A stretch of DNA of 64,000 bases from Pseudomonas migulae NBRC 103157. GTDB lineage: Bacteria > Pseudomonadota > Gammaproteobacteria > Pseudomonadales > Pseudomonadaceae. Shown piece by piece: positions 44,474 through 53,656 of the stretch (position 1 is its first letter; each line of letters starts with the position of its first letter). The stretch is taken from contig NZ_BDAG01000013.1 in assembly GCF_002091715.1 (NCBI RefSeq), positions 62,001-126,000 on the forward strand, in the 5' to 3' direction. A program made the position numbers and the translations under genes. The notes under the pieces were generated by a model. The model worked only from the letters and a program-made list of their open reading frames with translations. It was not told the origin of the DNA and did no database searches.

Positions 44474-45838
44474 ATGACCAGCAACAATCCGCAAACCCGT
44501 GAATGGCAAACCCTGAGCAACGATCACCACCTGGCCCCGTTCAGCGACTTCAAACAGTTGAAAGAGAAAGGCCCGCGGATCATCACCAACGCCAAGGGCG
44601 TTTACCTGTGGGACAGCGAAGGCAACAAGATCCTCGACGGCATGGCCGGCCTGTGGTGCGTAGCGATCGGCTACGGTCGCGATGAACTGGCCGATGCCGC
44701 CAGCAAGCAAATGCGCGAATTGCCTTACTACAACCTGTTCTTCCAGACCGCGCACCCACCGGTGCTCGAGCTGGCCAAGGCCATCGCCGACATCGCGCCG
44801 GAAGGCATGAACCACGTGTTCTTCACCGGTTCCGGCTCCGAAGGCAACGACACCATGCTGCGCATGGTCCGCCACTACTGGGCGATCAAGGGCCAGCCGA
44901 AAAAGAAAGTCATCATCAGCCGCAAGAACGGTTATCACGGTTCCACCGTGGCCGGCGCGAGCCTGGGTGGCATGACCTACATGCACGAACAGGGCGACTT
45001 GCCGATCCCGGGCATCGTCCACATCGCCCAGCCGTACTGGTTCGGTGAAGGCGGCGACATGACACCGGAAGAGTTCGGTGTGTGGGCGGCCAACCAGCTG
45101 GAAGAGAAGATTCTGGAAATCGGCGTGGACAACGTCGGTGCCTTTATTGCCGAGCCGATTCAGGGTGCCGGCGGCGTGATCATTCCGCCAGAGACCTACT
45201 GGCCGCGCATCAAGGAAATCCTCGCCAAGTACGACATCCTGTTCGTGGCGGACGAAGTGATCTGTGGTTTCGGCCGCACCGGTGAGTGGTTTGGTACCGA
45301 TTTCTACGGCCTCAAGCCGGACATGATGACCATCGCCAAAGGCCTGACGTCCGGCTACATCCCGATGGGTGGCCTGATCGTGCGTGATGAAGTGGTGGCA
45401 GTGCTCAACGAAGGCGGGGACTTCAACCACGGCTTCACCTACTCCGGTCACCCGGTAGCGGCTGCGGTAGCGCTGGAAAACATCCGCATCCTGCGCGAAG
45501 AAAAAATTATCGAGCGCGTTCATGCCGAAACGGCACCCTATTTGCAAAAGCGTCTGCGGGAACTGAACGATCACCCACTGGTGGGCGAAGTTCGTGGGGT
45601 GGGTCTGCTGGGGGCCATCGAGCTGGTTCAGGACAAGGCTACGCGCAAACGTTACGAAGGCAAGGGTGTGGGCATGATCTGCCGCACGTTCTGCTTCGAC
45701 AACGGCCTGATCATGCGCGCCGTCGGCGACACCATGATCATTGCTCCGCCGCTGGTGATTACCAAGGCTGAAATCGATGAGCTGGTGACCAAGGCTCGCA
45801 AGTGTCTGGACCTGACCCTGAGTGCGTTGCAGGGCTAA
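44474..45838 (+). CDS. spuC: Polyamine:pyruvate aminotransferase
   Basis: A 454-residue class III PLP aminotransferase that deaminates putrescine, cadaverine and related amines using pyruvate. Landmarks are DSEGNKILDGMAGLWCVAIG, FFTGSGSEGNDTMLRMVRHY, LFVADEVICGFGRTGEWFG and the PLP lysine in MMTIAKGLTSGYIPMGG (about residue 290). The length matches SpuC. The ATG follows TTTTTTAGGAGATTCGT. Confidence 0.94.
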   Translation: MTSNNPQTREWQTLSNDHHLAPFSDFKQLKEKGPRIITNAKGVYLWDSEGNKILDGMAGLWCVAIGYGRDELADAASKQMRELPYYNLFFQTAHPPVLELAKAIADIAPEGMNHVFFTGSGSEGNDTMLRMVRHYWAIKGQPKKKVIISRKNGYHGSTVAGASLGGMTYMHEQGDLPIPGIVHIAQPYWFGEGGDMTPEEFGVWAANQLEEKILEIGVDNVGAFIAEPIQGAGGVIIPPETYWPRIKEILAKYDILFVADEVICGFGRTGEWFGTDFYGLKPDMMTIAKGLTSGYIPMGGLIVRDEVVAVLNEGGDFNHGFTYSGHPVAAAVALENIRILREEKIIERVHAETAPYLQKRLRELNDHPLVGEVRGVGLLGAIELVQDKATRKRYEGKGVGMICRTFCFDNGLIMRAVGDTMIIAPPLVITKAEIDELVTKARKCLDLTLSALQG

Positions 45839-46007
45839 GTGCTAGGCTCTGAGCGGGAGTATGAAACTTTCGCTCAGAGCAGTTCCAAAGGATGGCCTTT
45901 CCTTGAAAGACCGCCTCGGATCTTGCCAGACTAGCCGCGGTTCCAGTTGTCCGGGTTCGGCCGCTGAACAAAGTGGTTCAAAAAAGAAAAAATTTGGAGC
46001 ATTACGC

Positions 46008-47120
46008 ATGAAGGCATTAGGAAAAAAGCTTGCTGGCAAGACACTCCTCGCCATGTCCCTGATGGGCATAATGGCGGGTGCGGTTCAGGCGGACGACAAG
46101 GTGTTGCACGTCTATAACTGGTCCGACTACATCGCTCCGGACACCATCAAGAAGTTCGAAACCGAGTCCGGCATCAAAGTCGTGTACGACGTTTTCGACA
46201 GTAACGAAACCCTGGAAGCCAAGTTGCTGGCAGGCAAATCCGGTTACGACATCGTCGTGCCGTCGAACAACTTCCTGGCCAAGCAGATCAAGGCCGGCGT
46301 TTACCAGAAGCTGGACAAGTCCAAGCTGCCTAACTGGAAGAACCTGAACCCTGACCTGCTCAAAGCGGTATCGGTGAGCGACCCGGGCAACGAACACGCT
46401 TTCCCGTACATGTGGGGTTCGATCGGTATCGGCTTCAACGCCGAGAAGGTCAAGGCTGCACTGGGCGCCGATGCCCCGACCGATTCGTGGGACCTGATCT
46501 TCAAACCGGAGAACGCGGCCAAGTTGAAGTCGTGCGGTATCAGCTTGCTCGATTCGCCAACCGAGATGATCCCGGTGGCGTTGCACTACCTGGGCCTGCC
46601 AACCGACAGCCAGAAGAAAGAAGACATCGACAAGGCTGAAGCGCTGATCATGAAGGTCCGTCCTTCGATCGCCTATTTCCACTCGTCCAAGTACATCTCC
46701 GACCTGGCCAACGGCAACATCTGCGTAGCCGTCGGTTACTCGGGTGACATCTACCAGGCCAAGTCCCGCGCGGCTGAAGCCGGTGACAAGGTGAAAGTCA
46801 GCTACAACATCCCGAAAGAAGGTGCGGGCAGCTTCTATGACATGGTCGCCATCCCTAAAGATGCCGAAAACGTCGAAGGCGCCTACAAGTTCATGACCTT
46901 CCTGCAGAAGCCGGAAATCATGGCTGAAATCACCAACGCCGTGCGCTTCCCGAACGGTAACGCGGCTGCAACCGCATTGGTCGATAAAGACATCACCAGC
47001 GACCCGGGCATTTATCCGCCGGCCGACGTGCTGGCCAAGCTGTACGCGATTGCCGACTTGCCGGCCGCGACCCAGCGGATCCTGACTCGCAGCTGGACCA
47101 AGATCAAATCCGGTAAGTAA
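46008..47120 (+). CDS. spuD: Polyamine ABC transporter binding protein SpuD
   Basis: A 370-residue periplasmic protein with signal peptide [20 protein letters not shown] ending VQA before [10 protein letters not shown]. PotF/SpuD-type landmarks are [40 protein letters not shown] and [21 protein letters not shown]. aeruginosa SpuD prefers putrescine. ATG 46008 has GGAG ten bases upstream. Longer starts read into leader sequence without a signal peptide. It lies 169 bases after spuC. Confidence 0.93.
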   Translation: MKALGKKLAGKTLLAMSLMGIMAGAVQADDKVLHVYNWSDYIAPDTIKKFETESGIKVVYDVFDSNETLEAKLLAGKSGYDIVVPSNNFLAKQIKAGVYQKLDKSKLPNWKNLNPDLLKAVSVSDPGNEHAFPYMWGSIGIGFNAEKVKAALGADAPTDSWDLIFKPENAAKLKSCGISLLDSPTEMIPVALHYLGLPTDSQKKEDIDKAEALIMKVRPSIAYFHSSKYISDLANGNICVAVGYSGDIYQAKSRAAEAGDKVKVSYNIPKEGAGSFYDMVAIPKDAENVEGAYKFMTFLQKPEIMAEITNAVRFPNGNAAATALVDKDITSDPGIYPPADVLAKLYAIADLPAATQRILTRSWTKIKSGK

Positions 47121-47128
47121 TACACCCT

Positions 47129-47226
47129 GTAGGAGCGAGCTTGCTCGCGATGAACCAGAGAGCACCGCTGGGTGTCAGGCACCCAGCGTTATCGTTGACG
47201 ACCATCGCGAGCTAGCTCGCTCCTAC
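47129..47226. repeat. REP inverted pair (GGAGCGAGCTTGCTCGCGATG type) between spuD and spuE
   Basis: Arms TAGGAGCGAGCTTGCTCGCG and CGCGAGCTAGCTCGCTCCTA enclose a second perfect dyad CGCTGGGTG / CACCCAGCG (47166-47188). It lies inside the transporter operon, where it could adjust the ratio of the two binding proteins. Confidence 0.88.
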
Positions 47227-47314
47227 TCGGATCTTCATAAAGTTTGCTGGAACGGTTTTTCGAGGGTAAGTTGCGCGCCGGTTTTGTTGCTGGGCAGCGA
47301 TGACTGTCATGTAA

Positions 47315-48454
<1,140 letters not shown>

Positions 48455-48527
48455 CTTCAAGGCTCAAACTATCCAAGGTTGGCTCACCTTGAGCGAACTG
48501 CACTCTTTTTTTCTGGGAGTTTCGTAA

Positions 48528-49670
48528 ATGGCAGTTGCCTCCGGCGCCTATAAGAAAGCCCTCGAGGGCGACCAGTCACCTAAACAGGTGCTGGTCAAAA
48601 TCGACCGGGTCACGAAGAAGTTCGACGAGACGATTGCCGTGGACGATGTGTCCCTGGAAATCAAGAAAGGCGAGATCTTCGCCCTGCTCGGCGGTTCGGG
48701 ATCGGGCAAATCCACGTTGCTGCGGATGCTCGCCGGCTTCGAACGGCCCACGGAGGGGCGTATTTTCCTCGATGGCGTAGACATCACCGACATGCCGCCG
48801 TACGAGCGGCCGATCAACATGATGTTCCAGTCGTACGCCTTGTTCCCGCACATGACCGTGGCGCAGAACATCGCCTTCGGCCTCAAGCAAGACAAGCTTC
48901 CCGCGGCTGAAGTCGATGCCCGCGTGGCCGACATGCTCAAGCTGGTGCAGATGACCCAGTACGCCAAGCGCAAACCGCATCAGTTGTCCGGTGGCCAGCG
49001 TCAGCGTGTGGCCCTGGCGCGTTCGCTGGCCAAGCGACCGAAGCTGTTGCTGCTCGACGAGCCGATGGGTGCGCTGGACAAGAAGCTGCGTTCGCAAATG
49101 CAGCTGGAGCTGGTCGAGATCATCGAGCGCGTCGGCGTAACCTGCGTCATGGTGACCCACGACCAGGAAGAGGCCATGACCATGGCCGAGCGCATCGCGA
49201 TCATGCACCTGGGCTGGATCGCCCAGATCGGCAGCCCGATCGATATCTACGAAACCCCGACCAGCCGCCTGGTCTGCGAGTTCATCGGCAACGTCAACAT
49301 CTTCGACGGTGAAGTGATCGACGACGCCGAAGGTCACGCCACCATCACCTGCAAGGACCTGGATCGTCAGATTTACGTGGGTCATGGCATCAGCACCTCG
49401 GTGCAGGACAAGTCCGTGACTTACGCGATCCGTCCGGAAAAACTGCTGGTGACCCCGACCATGCCGACCTGCGAATACAACTGGTCCAGCGGCAAGGTGC
49501 ATGACATCGCCTACCTCGGCGGTCACTCGGTGTTCTACGTCGAATTGCCGAGCGGCAAGATCGTCCAGTCGTTTGTCGCCAACGCCGAGCGCCGTGGCCA
49601 GCGCCCAACCTGGGGTGACCAGGTTTACGTGTGGTGGGAAGACGACAGCGGCGTGGTACTTCGCTCATGA
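48528..49670 (+). CDS. spuF: Polyamine ABC transporter ATPase
   Basis: A 380-residue ATPase of the PotA/PotG type. Walker A LLGGSGSGKSTLLRML, Q-loop MMFQSYALFPHMTV, signature LSGGQRQRVALARSL and Walker B LLLLDEPMGALDKKL are followed by a C-terminal TOBE domain (about 290-380). It energises SpuGH. Its TGA overlaps the spuG ATG by four bases. Confidence 0.95.
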   Translation: MAVASGAYKKALEGDQSPKQVLVKIDRVTKKFDETIAVDDVSLEIKKGEIFALLGGSGSGKSTLLRMLAGFERPTEGRIFLDGVDITDMPPYERPINMMFQSYALFPHMTVAQNIAFGLKQDKLPAAEVDARVADMLKLVQMTQYAKRKPHQLSGGQRQRVALARSLAKRPKLLLLDEPMGALDKKLRSQMQLELVEIIERVGVTCVMVTHDQEEAMTMAERIAIMHLGWIAQIGSPIDIYETPTSRLVCEFIGNVNIFDGEVIDDAEGHATITCKDLDRQIYVGHGISTSVQDKSVTYAIRPEKLLVTPTMPTCEYNWSSGKVHDIAYLGGHSVFYVELPSGKIVQSFVANAERRGQRPTWGDQVYVWWEDDSGVVLRS

Positions 49671-50587
49671 ACATGCGCAAATTCAAACGCCGCCTCAACC
49701 GAATAATTCCCGGTGGCCGTCAGCTGGTCATCGGGGTTCCGTTCATCTGGCTGTTCCTGTTCTTCATGCTGCCGTTCTTCATTGTCCTGAAGATCAGCTT
49801 CGCCGAAGCCGACGTGGCCATTCCGCCGTACACCGAGATCTACAGCTTCATCGACCAGAAGCTCCAGGTGCTGCTCAACCTCGGCAACTACGCGATGCTC
49901 GGCGACGATGAGTTGTACATCGCAGCCTACCTTGGCTCGCTGAAGATGGCGTTGTTCAGCACCATCCTCTGCCTGCTGATCGGCTACCCGATGGCCTACG
50001 CCATCGCCAGTGCCCGTAAAGAGCTGCAAACGGTGCTGGTGCTGCTGATCATGATGCCGACCTGGACCGCAATCCTGATCCGCGTCTACGCGTGGATGGG
50101 CATCCTCAGCAACAACGGCCTGCTCAATGGTTTCCTGATGACCATGGGCTGGATCGACGAACCGCTGCAGATCCTCAACACCAACCTGGCGGTTTATATC
50201 GGCGTGGTTTATTCGTACCTGCCGTTCATGATCCTGCCGCTCTACGCCAACCTGGTGAAGCACGACAACAGCCTGCTGGAAGCCGCGTCCGACCTCGGTT
50301 CGAGCACCTTCAACAGCTTCTGGAAGATCACCATTCCGCTGTCCAAGAACGGCATCATCGCTGGCTGCATGCTGGTGTTCATTCCGGTGGTGGGCGAGTT
50401 CGTGATTCCGGAACTGCTCGGCGGTCCTGAGACGTTGATGATCGGTAAAGTGCTGTGGCAAGAATTCTTCAACAACCGTGACTGGCCGGTGGCATCTGCC
50501 CTGGCGGTGGTGATGCTGGCGATCCTGATCGTGCCGATCATCCTGTTCAACCGTAGCCAGGCCAAAGAAATGGAGGGCAAGGAATGA
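49667..50587 (+). CDS. spuG: Polyamine ABC transporter permease SpuG
   Basis: A 306-residue PotB/PotH-type inner-membrane protein with six helices (first: LVIGVPFIWLFLFFMLPFFI). The EAA loop is LEAASDLGSSTFNSFWKITIP near residue 205 (first 20 shown are key). ATG 49667 overlaps spuF (ATGA), and the end overlaps spuH by four bases. It pairs with SpuH. Confidence 0.94.
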   Translation: MNMRKFKRRLNRIIPGGRQLVIGVPFIWLFLFFMLPFFIVLKISFAEADVAIPPYTEIYSFIDQKLQVLLNLGNYAMLGDDELYIAAYLGSLKMALFSTILCLLIGYPMAYAIASARKELQTVLVLLIMMPTWTAILIRVYAWMGILSNNGLLNGFLMTMGWIDEPLQILNTNLAVYIGVVYSYLPFMILPLYANLVKHDNSLLEAASDLGSSTFNSFWKITIPLSKNGIIAGCMLVFIPVVGEFVIPELLGGPETLMIGKVLWQEFFNNRDWPVASALAVVMLAILIVPIILFNRSQAKEMEGKE

Positions 50588-51477
50588 AGCGCTTCCGTTT
50601 CTCGAGTTTCATGCTTGTAGCCGGTTTGCTGTTCATCTACGCGCCGATGCTGATCCTGGTGATCTACTCGTTCAACGCCTCGAAACTGGTGACGGTGTGG
50701 GGCGGCTGGTCGATCAAGTGGTACGTCGGGTTGATGGACAACACGCAACTGATGGGCTCGGTGGTGCGCTCGCTGGAAATCGCCTGCTACACGGCGGTGG
50801 CGGCGGTGGCGCTGGGTACGTTGGCCGCGTTCGTCCTGACCCGCATCACCCACTTCAAGGGCCGCACGCTGTTCGGCGGTTTGGTCACCGCGCCGTTGGT
50901 GATGCCCGAAGTGATCACCGGTCTGTCGCTGTTGCTGCTGTTCGTGGCCATGGCGCAGATGATCGGTTGGCCACAGGAACGTGGCATCGTCACCATCTGG
51001 ATCGCCCACACGACGTTCTGTGCGGCGTATGTGGCGGTGGTCGTATCGGCGCGCTTGCGTGAACTGGACCTGTCCATCGAAGAGGCGGCCATGGACCTGG
51101 GGGCGCGGCCGTGGAAGGTGTTCTTCCTGATCACCATCCCGATGATCGCGCCATCGTTGGGTGCGGGCGGCATGATGTCGTTCGCCCTGTCGCTGGATGA
51201 CCTGGTGCTGGCGAGCTTCGTGTCGGGGCCTGGGTCGACGACCTTGCCGATGGAAGTGTTCTCGGCGGTGCGTCTGGGGGTCAAACCCGAGATCAATGCC
51301 GTGGCCAGTCTGATACTGCTGGCGGTGTCGCTGATGACCTTCCTGGTCTGGTTCTTCAGCCGCCGTGCCGAAGAAGCGCGCAAGCGTGCGATTCAGCAGG
51401 CCATCGAAGAAAGCGCGGCCGACTCGTGGAAGCAACCGGACGTGCGTCGCGCACAGCAGGCGCCGGAAGCTGCCTGA
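50584..51477 (+). CDS. spuH: Polyamine ABC transporter permease SpuH
   Basis: A 297-residue PotC/PotI-type permease. The first helix (FMLVAGLLFIYAPMLILVIY) is followed by five more, with EAA loop EAAMDLGARPWKVFFLITIP near residue 175. It completes the heterodimeric channel with SpuG. The C-terminal tail is acidic and alanine-rich. It is the last gene of the spu operon, and a REP pair follows. Confidence 0.94.
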   Translation: MKRFRFSSFMLVAGLLFIYAPMLILVIYSFNASKLVTVWGGWSIKWYVGLMDNTQLMGSVVRSLEIACYTAVAAVALGTLAAFVLTRITHFKGRTLFGGLVTAPLVMPEVITGLSLLLLFVAMAQMIGWPQERGIVTIWIAHTTFCAAYVAVVVSARLRELDLSIEEAAMDLGARPWKVFFLITIPMIAPSLGAGGMMSFALSLDDLVLASFVSGPGSTTLPMEVFSAVRLGVKPEINAVASLILLAVSLMTFLVWFFSRRAEEARKRAIQQAIEESAADSWKQPDVRRAQQAPEAA

Positions 51478-51512
51478 GTGTTGGCCACAATCGCGTGGCC
51501 AACCCGATCTAC

Positions 51513-51595
51513 TGTAGGAGCCGGCTTGCTGGCGATGGAGTGTCAGTCGACATCAACGTCGCTGACACACCATCGCCAGCAAGCCGGCTCCTACA
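51513..51595. repeat. REP inverted pair after the spu operon
   Basis: Arms TAGGAGCCGGCTTGCTGGCG and CCATCGCCAGCAAGCCGGCT lie between convergent spuH and the HD-domain gene. A minor dyad (TGTCAG / CTGACA) lies between the arms. Confidence 0.92.
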
Positions 51596-51600
51596 AGGAT

Positions 51601-52242
51601 CTATGCCACCCAAGGTGATTTGCGGATGATCTCGACAAAGTTCATCGGCTTGAACCCTGGCTCGCTGTCCACCAGCACGTCCGCATTCACCGTACCGAAC
51701 GTGGTAGCCGGCTTGTGTTTGAAGCCGTTGGCGAATGCACACAGGATGCACTCCTTGAACCCTTCACCCCGTGGATGCGCATGCACCACCGCTTCGCGCT
51801 GCACGGTGGGGAACGCCGCGTAGTCGATACCCAGCACATCCATTTCTACACCCGCGGTCACCAGCGCCACGTTAGGACGCAGGTGTTGCGGCACACCCGG
51901 TGTGGTGTGCAGGGCAATCGCCAGCCACACTTGCTCGATGTCGTCATCGCTCAACCCGTAAGGCTTGAGGAACGCTTTGGCGGCATTGGCGCTATCGACT
52001 TCGAAGCGTTTGTCGTCCGTGCGATGGCCTTCCACCAGGCCCAGGTCATGGAACATGGCGCCGACATACAACAGCTCGGGGTTGTAGGCCAGTTGCTTGC
52101 GTTCACCGCTCAACGCACCGAACAGAAACACCCGGCGCGAGTGGTGATAAAGCAGGTCGGATTCGACGTCGCGAATGTATTCCGTGGTGGCCCGGGCCAA
52201 CGCGCTGTCCGGGATTTTGATGCCGGCGATGGTGCTGCTCAT
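51601..52242 (-). CDS. HD-domain protein resembling cyanamide hydratases
   Basis: A 213-residue cytosolic protein. Metal-site residues of the HD fold are visible: His34 in LLYHHSRRVFLFG, His65-Asp66 in VGAMFHDLGLVEGHR and the later LAIALHTTPGVP. The pattern SANAAKAFLKPYGLSDDDIE, with HPRGEGFKECILCAFANGFK, resembles the cyanamide-hydratase-like HD family, although the true substrate may differ. ATG 52242 follows GAGGACAGCACC. It is divergent from a GlxA-type regulator that may control it. Confidence 0.8.
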   Translation of the reverse strand: MSSTIAGIKIPDSALARATTEYIRDVESDLLYHHSRRVFLFGALSGERKQLAYNPELLYVGAMFHDLGLVEGHRTDDKRFEVDSANAAKAFLKPYGLSDDDIEQVWLAIALHTTPGVPQHLRPNVALVTAGVEMDVLGIDYAAFPTVQREAVVHAHPRGEGFKECILCAFANGFKHKPATTFGTVNADVLVDSEPGFKPMNFVEIIRKSPWVA

Positions 52243-52431
52243 GGTGCTGTCCTCGTGGGGAACGCCGTGGCGGCGCTGATGGAACAAGTCTGTTCCGGCA
52301 GCCAGAACCGGACAATCGATCCATGGCTGCGATCCTTGCCAATGAGCATGCATATCGCGCCAGCCTCGCTTGTTGGGCACGGATTGGCTACGGTTGGAGT
52401 CTTTCGCATGGATTCACGTCGTGCGCAAAAC

Positions 52432-52537
52432 CTGTAGGAGCCGGCTTGCTGGCGATAGCGGCTTAACATTCAACATTCAACATTCAACATTGACGTGGAC
52501 AGGCACACCGCGATCGTCAGCAAGCCGGCTCCTGCAG
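52432..52537. repeat. REP inverted pair containing a 7-base tandem repeat
   Basis: Arms CTGTAGGAGCCGGCTTGCTG and CAGCAAGCCGGCTCCTGCAG flank four copies of AACATTC (52465-52492, last copy AACATTG). The REP at 59908 has a related shorter spacer. The pair lies between the divergent HD-domain and GlxA-type genes. Confidence 0.88.
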
Positions 52538-52573
52538 TGTGTGCATCCAGAGCCATTGAGGGCGGGTCCTGAC

Positions 52574-53539
52574 ATGAGTAAAACCGTTGCCATCGTGGTC
52601 TTCGCCGGCGTTCAGTCCCTGGACGTCACCGGCCCCATGGATGTGTTTTCCGAGGCTAATCGCTTCCTGGCGCCGGAGGATCACTATCGGCTGGAGGTGA
52701 TTGGCGTCGAACGCGGGATGATGCCGTGTTCCAACGGTTTGTCGCTCAACGCCCATCGGCATTTCAGCGAGGCGCTGGACGCGTACGACTTGTTGCTGGT
52801 GGCCGGAGGGCCACAGTTGCCGTTCATGGATTTCGGCGCCGCCTTCAATGCCTGGCTGCGGGATGCCAGCGCCCTGGCGCAACGCTTCGGCTCGATCTGC
52901 AACGGCGCGTTCATGCTCGCTCGCGCCGGGCTGCTCGAGGGGCGAACGGTGACGACTCATTGGGGCGATGCAGCGGCGCTCGCGGCATTGTGTCCTTCGA
53001 CTCAGGTCGAGCCTGATCGCCTGTACGTGCAGGATGGCGAGCTGTACACCTCGGCCGGCGTCACGGCGGGAATCGATCTGTCGTTGTACCTGCTGGCCCG
53101 GGATCACGGGCCGGAAGTCGCGCTGAGTGTCGCCAAGCGGCTGGTGGTGTTCACGCAGCGCTCGGGCGGGCAGTCACAGTTCAGCCCATTCCTGACGCCC
53201 CATGCCGAACCGACGTCGGCGGTGGCGATGGTTCAGCATTACGTGCTGGCCAACCTGACCGGCGACCTGACCATCGCCGACCTGGCCAATGCGGCCAACA
53301 TGAGCGCGCGCAACTTTTCCCGGGTGTTTGCCAAAGAGGCGAAAGTCACCCCGGCGGAATTTGTCGAGCGGGCGAGGGTGGACGCGGCGCGGGTGATGCT
53401 GGAAAGCACCGTCGCACCGCTGAAAACCGTGGCGTACCAGTGCGGGTTTCGCGATGCCCAGCATATGCGCAGCGTGTTCAATCGCCGGTTGGGGGTGACG
53501 CCGCAGCAGTTCAGGTTGAATTTTTCGGCGATGGTTTGA
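52574..53539 (+). CDS. GlxA/AraC family transcriptional regulator
   Basis: A 321-residue regulator. The N-terminal DJ-1/PfpI-like domain (about 1-190) has the elbow cysteine Cys109 in GSICNGAFMLARAGLL. The C-terminal AraC-type HTH (about 220-318) reads LTIADLANAANMSARNFSRV and VAYQCGFRDAQHMRSVFNRR. The DJ-1-like domain senses small ligands, for example nitrogen compounds, in related regulators. ATG 52574 gives a complete N-terminus. It is divergent from the HD-domain gene, so that gene is a likely target. Confidence 0.88.
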   Translation: MSKTVAIVVFAGVQSLDVTGPMDVFSEANRFLAPEDHYRLEVIGVERGMMPCSNGLSLNAHRHFSEALDAYDLLLVAGGPQLPFMDFGAAFNAWLRDASALAQRFGSICNGAFMLARAGLLEGRTVTTHWGDAAALAALCPSTQVEPDRLYVQDGELYTSAGVTAGIDLSLYLLARDHGPEVALSVAKRLVVFTQRSGGQSQFSPFLTPHAEPTSAVAMVQHYVLANLTGDLTIADLANAANMSARNFSRVFAKEAKVTPAEFVERARVDAARVMLESTVAPLKTVAYQCGFRDAQHMRSVFNRRLGVTPQQFRLNFSAMV

Positions 53540-53564
53540 GCTGACAGTGATGTTGTCTGTCAGG

Positions 53565-53635
53565 GCCTCTTCGCGAGCAAGCCGCTCCCACATTGGATCG
53601 CGGTCTAATGTGGGAGCGGGCTTGCTCACGATGGC
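53565..53635. repeat. REP inverted pair between convergent genes
   Basis: Arms CCTCTTCGCGAGCAAGCCGC (one C lost) and GAGCGGGCTTGCTCACGATG (one change) lie between the regulator and acylase genes. Both arms show decay. Confidence 0.85.
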
Positions 53636-53656
53636 GTCAGCCCGGCCAACAAAAAT

